From contig CAYVBJ010000012.1 in the NCBI GenBank assembly GCA_964449075.1, positions 1 through 64,000 of the forward strand: 64,000 nucleotides of DNA, in the 5' to 3' direction. Source of the stretch: CAYVBJ01 sp964449075. Its GTDB lineage: Bacteria > Bacteroidota > Rhodothermia > Balneolales > Balneolaceae. Positions 8,821 through 16,755 of the stretch are shown piece after piece (position 1 is the stretch's first letter; every line of letters begins with the position of its first letter). The notes beneath the pieces are model-generated. The model searched no databases and was not told where the DNA came from. It saw nothing but the letters and a program-made list of their open reading frames with translations. The translations under genes and the position numbers were made by a program.

Positions 8821-9435
8821 GTGTTAGAAACCAGGCGCGACCTGTTGGTCATATTTGTAAAAAATCCTGAAGAAGGAAAAGTAAAAACAAGACTGGCTGC
8901 AGATATCGGGAATAAAAGAGCCCTTGATGTGTATCAGAAATTACTTGCATATACACGCGGAGTTGTTCAAAAATTGAATGTTACAAAACAGGTCTGGTAT
9001 TCATCCTGTATCGATTTTTCGGATAACTGGGGGGAAGATCAGTTCATTAAAAAATTACAAAAAGGGGATAATCTGGGTGAGCGGATGCAGGAAGCTTTCA
9101 GACAAGGATTCCGGGAAGGCTTCGGGCGGATTCTTATTATCGGGAGCGACTGCCCGGCACTGTCGGATCAGCACCTGCTCTCTGCATACGAAGAACTCGA
9201 ATGTAACGATGTGGTTCTGGGTCCCTCGCAGGATGGAGGATACTACCTTCTTGGTATGAATCACTACATCCCGGAACTTTTCATTAATAAAAGCTGGAGC
9301 CGCGACTCCCTTTACGGGGAAACTATTAAAACACTCGACCAACTGCATAAATCGTGGGGTGAACTGGAAGAACTGAATGATATTGATACCCTTGACGATT
9401 TAAATAAAAGCTCTTTTGAAATTGGCCAATCCTGA
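8821..9435 (+). CDS. TIGR04282-type glycosyltransferase (DUF2064)
   Basis: The 204-residue protein starts with GTG. It has the family's GT-A-like nucleotide-binding start, FVKNPEEGKVKTRLA near residue 12. A GSDCPAL motif follows near 108, then a LGPSQDGGYYLLGM loop, and a C-terminal NDIDTLDDL metal/acceptor segment. This family is named from arsenosugar biosynthesis clusters but is widespread without arsenic genes. The next gene (TIGR04283 type) overlaps its 3' end by 20 bases, a pairing commonly seen between these two families and a strong sign of coupled function. No arsenic methyltransferase or radical SAM ArsS gene is visible nearby, so the acceptor sugar substrate is unknown. Confidence 0.85.
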   Translation: MLETRRDLLVIFVKNPEEGKVKTRLAADIGNKRALDVYQKLLAYTRGVVQKLNVTKQVWYSSCIDFSDNWGEDQFIKKLQKGDNLGERMQEAFRQGFREGFGRILIIGSDCPALSDQHLLSAYEELECNDVVLGPSQDGGYYLLGMNHYIPELFINKSWSRDSLYGETIKTLDQLHKSWGELEELNDIDTLDDLNKSSFEIGQS

Positions 9436-10123
9436 ACTGAGTATTATCATCCCCACCATCAATGAAGAAGAAACTATTGGTCTTCTGATTGATGAAATTA
9501 AGAGTCGCGGAGACAAGTTTGTTGAGAAAGAGATCATAATAGCGGACGCTGGAAGCAGAGACAATACCGCAAAAATTGCTGCAGACTCAGGTGCGCGTGT
9601 TGTTCACTGCGAAGTGAAGGGCCGGGCTGCACAGATGAACCGCGGTGCACGTTCAGCTTCAGGCAGCGTGCTCTATTTTTTGCATGCGGATACAATTCCG
9701 CCCGAACATTACGACAGAAAGATTCTGATGTCGGTACGGAACGGGTTCCCGGCCGGCTGTTTTCAGTTACGCTTTGATAAGCAAAATGTATGGTATCGCC
9801 TGTACGGATGGTTCACCCGGTTCAAAGCTACATGGCTTCGGTTTGGCGATCAAAGTCTGTACGCGGAAAAGCAGCTGTTCGACCGTATTTCAGGATTCAG
9901 GGAAGACCTTATTCTTATGGAAGACCAGGAAATCGTCAGCCGGATAAAAAAATCTTCGCCTTTCAGGCTCGAAAACGATCATGTCACCACATCTGCCAGA
10001 AGGTTTGAAGTGAATGGTGTGATCCGCCTGCAGCTTATTTTTGGATTGATTGTGGCTCTCTATTATATGGGTGTTAAACAGGGAACGCTTGTTCATATCT
10101 ACCGTACCCTGATCAAATCATAA
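9416..10123 (+). CDS. TIGR04283-type family 2 glycosyltransferase
   Basis: The 235-residue GT-A glycosyltransferase opens with LSIIIPTINEEETIG. It continues with IADAGSRDNTAKIA, the RAAQMNRGA donor-site segment near residue 75 and the DXD-like LHADTIPP at about 90-97. A C-terminal hydrophobic stretch (about 205-222) could sit at the membrane. The only early starts are TTG codons at 9416 or 9422, inside the preceding gene, so translation is probably coupled. Together with its upstream partner it likely builds a glycosylated small molecule or lipid. The arsenosugar link in the family name is not supported by context here. Confidence 0.83.
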   Translation: MKLANPELSIIIPTINEEETIGLLIDEIKSRGDKFVEKEIIIADAGSRDNTAKIAADSGARVVHCEVKGRAAQMNRGARSASGSVLYFLHADTIPPEHYDRKILMSVRNGFPAGCFQLRFDKQNVWYRLYGWFTRFKATWLRFGDQSLYAEKQLFDRISGFREDLILMEDQEIVSRIKKSSPFRLENDHVTTSARRFEVNGVIRLQLIFGLIVALYYMGVKQGTLVHIYRTLIKS

Positions 10124-10231
10124 GTAATATTACGCAAATGTAAAATCAATCACAGATGTGAAGAATTTTCGCAAAAAATTTCTTACACTTACAGTATAAA
10201 TTATAGGATTGATTTTGAATATTTGGGTTAT

Positions 10232-12358
10232 ATGAATGTAAAGTTACCGGGGTTGATTCTTTTCTCTCTGTTTTTGTTCGCTTCACAGGTCCAGGCACAA
10301 TTTCTATTTGAACGCGCCGAGACAAGTGCAGGTGAATTGCGTTTAGCAATTTCCAATATCGGTACGCTTGGAAAACCGGATGTGAGAAACAATCCGGATG
10401 CAGGTGCCAGCATGCGCTTTCCCGCAAATACAGGTACAGAGCACCTCTTTGAAGCAGGAATCTGGATAGGTGCTTTTGCAGGAGGTCAGCAGCTCACTTC
10501 AACTTCAGCTATTACAGATCCTGGCGGATTTGCCTCCGGTAAGCGCGGCTTTGAGTTTACCGCAGACGGACAAATTCGTTTTGAGGGAGAAAACACGGGG
10601 GTAGGAATCAGTCAGCAGGATATTATTACTAACTTCACAGATCGCAATACTGTGATACCGGGTACAAATACGGTAATCCAGGGACATGATCAGCCTCTTT
10701 TTGCCGACGTTGAACTTCGCAGCCTGAACTGGGATTTTCCATTCACCGAAAACTTTACCATTCTTCAATACGATATCACCAATAACAGCCAAATCCACTC
10801 CGGGAACCCCGATGGTGTTGTATGGGACAGTGTTTACGTCGGTATGTATGCTGATTTGGTTGCCAGAAATGTTTTCACCGCCACCGATCAGGGCAGTGCT
10901 TTTTTCAATAAAAATGGCATCGGTTTTTTGGATGATCTTTTTACGACCTATGTATTTGATGCCGGCTCCACTGATATGCCAAGTATTAATACATACGGAG
11001 CCGTTTCACTGATTGGATCCGAATATCGCGGCGAGTTTTTTCATCCTTTTAATGATCAGCTTCCCGGCTTTGGCCTGCGCACTCCGGATGTGGGGCCAAG
11101 TTACTGGCTCTTTTCAGCCGGTACAGGGGTGTTTCTTCGGCCTTCTGATGATATTGAACGATATAATAGAATGGCAGAAACTTTTCCTATAGATACACAA
11201 AGACCGGGATCAGATAAACCTTCAATCCGTGAAGAACTTCGAACAGACGGCCAGGAAAGTGAAGGAAATTACATTTCATTTATTTCAACCGGTCCTTTTA
11301 CTGAAGTATTACCCGGTGAAACCATCACGATCTTTTTCGGGGTATCAGCGGCACTGAAGCCGGAGCAGTTCCAGGGGCTTGCCGGCAAATCTGTGGATAA
11401 TGAGGAGTCGCGGGTAAATCTTGTTTCGACCATAAACTCCCTGAACAGGGTATTCCAGGGCGAGGATGTAAATAACAACGGAAGGCTGGACCCCGGTGAA
11501 GACCTGAATGATAATGGTCAGCTGGACCGTTTTCTATTCCCGACCCCCCCCGACAATCCGAATGTCCGCATCGAACTTGAGGCCGGCAGCGCTACAATTT
11601 TCTGGGACAGGCTGGCCGAAGAATCGGTTGATCCCATTACAGGGGAAACTGATTTTGAAGGATATCGCATTTACCGGTCGGACCTTGGTGATGATATTAA
11701 TCCGAACCCGCGTCTCATCAGGGAATTTGATAACACAGGAAATGATGTTGGATTCAATACAGGATTTGAGGAAGTACGGCTGGAAGAGCCGGTTACATTC
11801 CCGGATGATACGGTTCAGTACTGGCATAAATTTGAAGTAGACGGTTTGCTGAGCGGCTGGCAATACCAGTTTTCAGTAACTTCATTTGATTTCGGAAGTG
11901 AACAGTTTGAAATTGGTCCGCTCGAATCGAGCAGGAGTACAAATGCAGTGAGGGTTTTTCCGGGAACCACTGTAAACACAAATTTTGGAAGTGATGATGA
12001 AGAGAATCGTGTAGGGGTTTATCCGAATCCATACAGGGTGAATGCAGCATGGGATGGAACAACAGAACAAACCAGGAAGCTGGTATTTTTCAATTTGCCG
12101 TCCCGTGCACAGATAAGAGTCTATACCCTGGCGGGGGATATTGTTGCCAGGATGGACCACAGAAGTGACGACAACAGGGGTGATATTCAATGGTTCAATG
12201 AGTTCAGTTCGGAGCCAAGAATTATCGCCGGGGGCGAACACGCCTGGGACATTCTTTCAGATGCCAACCAGATTCTGACAACCGGTCTATATCTCTATTC
12301 GGTTAAAGATCTTGACTCAGGAAGAATACAGACAGGCAAAATTGCCATAATTAAATAA
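10232..12358 (+). CDS. Large secreted protein with Ca2+-loop repeats and C-terminal sorting-like domain
   Basis: The ATG at 10232 is preferred over the in-frame TTG at 10223 because it begins directly before a normal signal peptide (cleavage near VQA-Q). The 708-residue product has an unassigned N-terminal region of about 400 residues. It then shows two adjacent Ca2+-loop-like repeats (DVNNNGRLDPGED and DLNDNGQLD) near residues 415-435, followed by a fibronectin III-like domain with the GYRIYRSDLG signature. The last 100 residues (VGVYPNPYRVN...LYLYSVKDLD) form the beta-sandwich type used as C-terminal sorting domain in this phylum. It is probably exported across both membranes. It heads a six-gene same-strand block. 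No enzymatic motif is recognisable. Confidence 0.75.
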   Translation: MNVKLPGLILFSLFLFASQVQAQFLFERAETSAGELRLAISNIGTLGKPDVRNNPDAGASMRFPANTGTEHLFEAGIWIGAFAGGQQLTSTSAITDPGGFASGKRGFEFTADGQIRFEGENTGVGISQQDIITNFTDRNTVIPGTNTVIQGHDQPLFADVELRSLNWDFPFTENFTILQYDITNNSQIHSGNPDGVVWDSVYVGMYADLVARNVFTATDQGSAFFNKNGIGFLDDLFTTYVFDAGSTDMPSINTYGAVSLIGSEYRGEFFHPFNDQLPGFGLRTPDVGPSYWLFSAGTGVFLRPSDDIERYNRMAETFPIDTQRPGSDKPSIREELRTDGQESEGNYISFISTGPFTEVLPGETITIFFGVSAALKPEQFQGLAGKSVDNEESRVNLVSTINSLNRVFQGEDVNNNGRLDPGEDLNDNGQLDRFLFPTPPDNPNVRIELEAGSATIFWDRLAEESVDPITGETDFEGYRIYRSDLGDDINPNPRLIREFDNTGNDVGFNTGFEEVRLEEPVTFPDDTVQYWHKFEVDGLLSGWQYQFSVTSFDFGSEQFEIGPLESSRSTNAVRVFPGTTVNTNFGSDDEENRVGVYPNPYRVNAAWDGTTEQTRKLVFFNLPSRAQIRVYTLAGDIVARMDHRSDDNRGDIQWFNEFSSEPRIIAGGEHAWDILSDANQILTTGLYLYSVKDLDSGRIQTGKIAIIK

Positions 12359-12388
12359 CTTAATAACAACACTAACCAACATATACAT

Positions 12389-15109
12389 ATGAAACAGAAG
12401 TTACTATCTATTTTATGTACGATGCTGATTGCCGGTTTATTTTCTGCCGACATTGCAGCTGCGCAAGATGATCCCGAGGTGAGACTTATCCGGGATTTGA
12501 ATACCTACGAAAATCTGACCTCTATTGACCAGATTTCAGATCATCCTTTAACCAATGTGCCGGTTCAGTTTACGGCTGTACTCGCCAGCTATCCTAAAAG
12601 CTCTGGTCTGGCAAGTTTTAACGAAAATGACGACACCATTGGTCGTATTCACGTGTTTATTGCAGATACAAATGCAGTTACACTCGGAAGGGAAGGAATG
12701 TATATCCAGGTGGTTCAGCCCTTTGGGAACCCGGAATTCGATCAGCTTGAAGACCTGACCCGCGGGGATGTAATTACTGTAATTGCAAGGCTTACCTTTT
12801 TTGGAGAGGTGGCACAGGTAAATATTGATGAAATTATATCATTGGACGGAAATGTGTTTAATGAAGGAAGCGGCTTTGAGAAATACGCGCCTCTTACGGA
12901 GCCGATGGAAGTTTCTCCGTCTGAATTTCATACGGATATCGGCAGCGGCCAGATTCAGCTGGACCTCGAAGGGTACCAAAAATTCAACGGGATGTATATC
13001 AGTATTTCGAATGCCACAACCTCAAATACAACATTTGGTGACAGGCCTAATATAAGGACCAACAGTGGTGGTTCATTTGTTTACAACAGGGATATCTCAC
13101 TGAGATACAGGAATGATCGTCCAAACTACAGAACCGGTTACAACTTCCGGCGGCCTACCATTGATGGCGACTTCGAACCTCCATTCGACGGTTCACAGGT
13201 TAACATGGCAGGTTTCTTAGTACTTGATGATTTTAACATCGATTCCCATTTCCCAACAGGAGAAGCAGCATTTTTTATCAGCCCGATGGAAGATGGTGTG
13301 CTATGGCTGAATGATGTGAGATTTGAAAACGGGGATGATACCGGCGGAGGAGAGATTTTTGAATGGCCGGTTGATTTTGAAGTTTTATCACAGCCCGCCA
13401 GGATTGTGGAAGCAACATTGTCTCCCGATCCGGCTGACGGTTTGATTACTTCAAGTGATGTTATAACCGTAACAGCAACTGCAGTAGGTCCGGATGATGA
13501 CCCCGGTATTACAGTAGACCAGGTTGAACTATTCTGGTTTGGAACCGGTATTGATACAACCTCTGTTGTGATGTCCAATATTGGCGGGGACGATTACCAG
13601 GCTGATCTGCCAACCTTCGCGAATTTTACAAGTGTATCTGTATTTATGGAAGTTACTGACAGCGGCGGAAGCACGACAAGGTTCCCTGCCGGCGGAAATA
13701 TCAGCTTCTTTGTGGCAGATGAAGAGATCAACTCCATAGAGCTGATTCAAAAAACCGGGGATGAACTGGACGGCCCAAGCCCGCTTGCGGATCAGGGTGT
13801 TTTACCAATGGACATCACGGCTACGGTAGTTTCCGGCGGAGATGACGGAATTGTAGCCATTCATGATGCAGTCGGAGCGTGGTCAGGTGTATTTCTTGAA
13901 CTGAATCAGAATACACAGGATCTGTTAAGAGGCGATGTGATTACAATTACAGAAGCAGAAGTAAGAGAGGCTTCAGTTGCCAGTAACGATAATACATACA
14001 CATATCTCACAAATATTACGTTTGATGTTACCGGATCAGGAACCCTGGTCTCAACTGTGGTGCCGGAGCTGACAACCGATGAGATTCTCGCTTTTGCTGC
14101 ACCGGGAGAAGCTTTCGAAGGTGTGCTTGTGAAAGTGGTAAATGCAGAGATTATCGATATCCTGGGTTTCGGAGAATTTGAAATTGCATCTGTTCCGGCC
14201 GGCGGAGGAGAAGTGCCGACAGAAGGTATCATCATTAATGACGATACGAGAGCAGGAGTTGTCGGAGAAACAGGTTTCCCCGGTGATGTGAATATCCATG
14301 CAAGAATTGGAAGCACACTGGATGAATTTTACGGGTTAGGAACATTTACGTTTGGGGCGGCCAAATTTATCCCCCGGGATGTAAACGACCTTACAGGCAC
14401 CAATTTTACAATTCCGCGTCCCGAATTCAATTTACTCGCACCTGAAGACGGAGCACTTGTCTCCGTAACCGGTGATATCGGCGTAACCTGGGAGGCTTTG
14501 GATCCGGCGGACTATGACCGCAACGAGGTAACCTATGAATGGGTGTTATACACTCCTGATACAACTGAAGTTGTTGCTGTTACGTCCGATAATGAAGGCA
14601 GTGATGCCGTAGTAACCCTTCCGTTTGATGTTGTTGACGGGTTGCTCGAATCAAATGGCTTGAGTGTAGGCGAAACCATCGACCTGCTTTGGAACGTACG
14701 TGTTAGTGACGGCGCAGATACTGTTGCTGTTGCAAGTGGGTTTGATTTTGACACAGATCAGTTCGAAACGTTATTCTTTGATATAACCCTCGAACGCAAC
14801 GAAGCCACATCCATCGACGACGGGGAAGGTTTATCCGGAATTCCCAGAACGTTTGAGCTGAAACAGAACTATCCAAATCCGTTTAATCCCAGCACGGTTA
14901 TACGTTATGCAGTACCGGAAGCTTCAAATGTACGGATCGATGTGTACAATGTTCTGGGGCAGCGGGTTTCAACTCTCGTAAACCGGGAACACCAGGCAGG
15001 TAATTTTGATGTGACGTTCGATGCATCAAATCTCTCAAGCGGCATGTATTTTTACAGGCTTGAATCGTCAAATGCAGTATTGACACAAAAAATGATGCTG
15101 ATCAAATAG
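12389..15109 (+). CDS. Large secreted protein with duplicated OB-like domain and type IX-like C-terminal sorting domain
   Basis: The 906-residue protein has a signal peptide (cleavage near AAA-Q). Two related segments contain LTRGDVITV near residue 125 and LLRGDVITI near residue 510. Each is followed by short strands and a turn, resembling the OB-fold domains that accompany secreted nucleases. Ig-like strands lie between and after them. The C-terminal 80 residues are the clearest feature: QNYPNPFNPSTVIRY, then VYNVLGQRV and SSGMYFYRL, the phylum's classic sorting signal. No catalytic domain is visible, so it is likely a surface-binding or matrix protein. It lies 30 bases after the previous gene and ends just before a candidate terminator. 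Confidence 0.8.
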   Translation: MKQKLLSILCTMLIAGLFSADIAAAQDDPEVRLIRDLNTYENLTSIDQISDHPLTNVPVQFTAVLASYPKSSGLASFNENDDTIGRIHVFIADTNAVTLGREGMYIQVVQPFGNPEFDQLEDLTRGDVITVIARLTFFGEVAQVNIDEIISLDGNVFNEGSGFEKYAPLTEPMEVSPSEFHTDIGSGQIQLDLEGYQKFNGMYISISNATTSNTTFGDRPNIRTNSGGSFVYNRDISLRYRNDRPNYRTGYNFRRPTIDGDFEPPFDGSQVNMAGFLVLDDFNIDSHFPTGEAAFFISPMEDGVLWLNDVRFENGDDTGGGEIFEWPVDFEVLSQPARIVEATLSPDPADGLITSSDVITVTATAVGPDDDPGITVDQVELFWFGTGIDTTSVVMSNIGGDDYQADLPTFANFTSVSVFMEVTDSGGSTTRFPAGGNISFFVADEEINSIELIQKTGDELDGPSPLADQGVLPMDITATVVSGGDDGIVAIHDAVGAWSGVFLELNQNTQDLLRGDVITITEAEVREASVASNDNTYTYLTNITFDVTGSGTLVSTVVPELTTDEILAFAAPGEAFEGVLVKVVNAEIIDILGFGEFEIASVPAGGGEVPTEGIIINDDTRAGVVGETGFPGDVNIHARIGSTLDEFYGLGTFTFGAAKFIPRDVNDLTGTNFTIPRPEFNLLAPEDGALVSVTGDIGVTWEALDPADYDRNEVTYEWVLYTPDTTEVVAVTSDNEGSDAVVTLPFDVVDGLLESNGLSVGETIDLLWNVRVSDGADTVAVASGFDFDTDQFETLFFDITLERNEATSIDDGEGLSGIPRTFELKQNYPNPFNPSTVIRYAVPEASNVRIDVYNVLGQRVSTLVNREHQAGNFDVTFDASNLSSGMYFYRLESSNAVLTQKMMLIK

Positions 15110-15136
15110 AATATTTCTCACGTCGGGAAGAGAAAG

Positions 15137-15176
15137 TCCCCGGCAATCAATGGCCGGGGATTCAAAAATTTTTTTT
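15137..15176 (+). terminator. Candidate intrinsic terminator inside the exported-protein block
   Basis: TCCCCGGC (15137-15144) pairs perfectly with GCCGGGGA (15153-15160) around an 8-nt loop. An A-run and an eight-T run follow at 15169-15176. This lies 27 bases after the stop of the sorting-domain protein. A second 7-bp hairpin (15180-15186/15193-15199) follows without a T-run. The 8-nt gap between stem and T-run makes termination plausible but possibly partial. Confidence 0.65.
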
Positions 15177-15242
15177 GGAGCAGCAGGTGAAACTGCTGCC
15201 CCTTATTACAAAATTGAATTTAGTAATTGTCAGTAGAATTCT

Positions 15243-16742
15243 ATGCAATACAGATACGGTTGGCTGTTAGTGATTATGGGATTGGTCTTCATCCTTTATA
15301 CCGGTTGCGATGCCGGGCTTGAGGGAGATTTTAATGAGAATCAGCCACCTGAAACATTTCTTACGGTGGATGAGATTAATCTTGAAGATGAAAATCGCTT
15401 ATCAAGCCAGATCAATATATCATGGTGGGGAAACGATCCGGATGGATTTATTACGGGATTTGAGGTCTCTGTAGGTGATCCTGCTGAAGAGTGGACATTT
15501 ACAACAAAAAGTGACAGCACGTTTATTTTACCGATTACACCCGGACAGGAATTCGATGATGTGCTTTTTTCGGTACGTGCAGTGGACAATGATGAAGTAC
15601 GTGACCCGAATCCGGCTTCTGTAGTTTTTCCTGTCAAAAACACACCCCCGGAGGTTGATCTCAATACACTTGAGCTACCACCTGACAGCACCTTTACCAT
15701 AGCCAGTTTCGGCTGGACAATTGATGACCCTGACGGGTTCCAGAATATTTTGAAGACCGAGATAGCGTTCAATGACACTACAGATGAGAGCTGGATAGAA
15801 ATTCCAATTCCCGAGGATGAAGAGGATGGCCTTTTTATCACTGTTGTACTAAATGACGATGGTGGCGAAATTGTTACCGGAGATATTTTCCTGGGAAGAG
15901 GATTCAGAAGCACTGACCTGGTCACTGAAAATCTGAGGGTTGATGAAACAAATGAATTTTTTGTCAGGGTCACCGACAGGGCTTTTGCTACAAGCGAGAT
16001 AGCCTCACATCCATGGTTTATTAAACAAAAAACATCTGATATACTCATCTTGAATGATGTTGGCGGTCTGGATACCCAGAATTCACTGGCATTCCATTCC
16101 GATGCGCTCCGGGAGACAGGTTTAACTTTCGATGTATGGAACATAACGGACGGTCAGGCAGGCGGAGGGCGAAAAGTCAGGTTATCCGAGGCTTTCCCGA
16201 ATGTTATTAATCCGACCCTTCGCAAAACCCTGGCTGAGTGGAACTATATATACTGGATTTCAAATGATATCGACAGAAACATCACATTTGCCCAGGATAT
16301 ACTATCAGATTTCTTCGATAGCGGCGGAAAGCTATTTGCCACCATACCGATGAAACTGATATCCGGTGAAGATCCTATTTTCAGCTTTATTCCGGTTGCA
16401 GGATTGGGTGAACTGCCGCCTATCGGCACAAGCTTTCAGATTCTTCAGGATACAGATGTTACATCCCAACAAAACAGGCCTTTACTGCGAACGAACCAAA
16501 GGATAACAAATGCATCACCTTTAATACCGATTGGGGGAGCGACTCCTCTTTATGAAACAGATTTCAGGGTACGAACTGTTTTAGGCAGCACAAGAGATTT
16601 TGAAGGGGATGAATATGTAGCCATTCTGAATCCGGAAAACAGTTTTATCTTTTTTGGAATGGATCTTCAAACAATAGATTCAAATAATAATATTCCCGGG
16701 TTACTACAAAATTTACTTATTGATGAATTGGGATTTGAATAA
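15243..16742 (+). CDS. Exported lipoprotein with Fn3/Ig-like domains and C-terminal Rossmann-like domain
   Basis: The 499-residue protein has a short basic N-terminus, a hydrophobic core and a lipobox-like Cys at residue 22 (LYTGCD), so it is probably lipidated. Residues about 35-135 (ending VFPVKNTPPEVDL) and 140-260 look like two beta-sandwich domains. From about 265 the sequence reads DILILNDVGG and continues with alternating strands and helices resembling a GATase1-like flavodoxin-type domain, but no catalytic Cys-His-Glu set is visible. The next gene, a TonB receptor, begins 13 bases after the stop. It could be a surface lipoprotein partnering that receptor, as SusD-like proteins partner SusC, although it is not itself SusD-like. 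Confidence 0.7.
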   Translation: MQYRYGWLLVIMGLVFILYTGCDAGLEGDFNENQPPETFLTVDEINLEDENRLSSQINISWWGNDPDGFITGFEVSVGDPAEEWTFTTKSDSTFILPITPGQEFDDVLFSVRAVDNDEVRDPNPASVVFPVKNTPPEVDLNTLELPPDSTFTIASFGWTIDDPDGFQNILKTEIAFNDTTDESWIEIPIPEDEEDGLFITVVLNDDGGEIVTGDIFLGRGFRSTDLVTENLRVDETNEFFVRVTDRAFATSEIASHPWFIKQKTSDILILNDVGGLDTQNSLAFHSDALRETGLTFDVWNITDGQAGGGRKVRLSEAFPNVINPTLRKTLAEWNYIYWISNDIDRNITFAQDILSDFFDSGGKLFATIPMKLISGEDPIFSFIPVAGLGELPPIGTSFQILQDTDVTSQQNRPLLRTNQRITNASPLIPIGGATPLYETDFRVRTVLGSTRDFEGDEYVAILNPENSFIFFGMDLQTIDSNNNIPGLLQNLLIDELGFE

Positions 16743-16755
16743 TGAAAGGCAAGTT

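Noticed and set aside
10158..10181. Hairpin before the first exported gene
   Set aside because: The AAGAATTTT/AAAATTTCTT pairing is imperfect and AT-rich, and could arise by chance in this composition.
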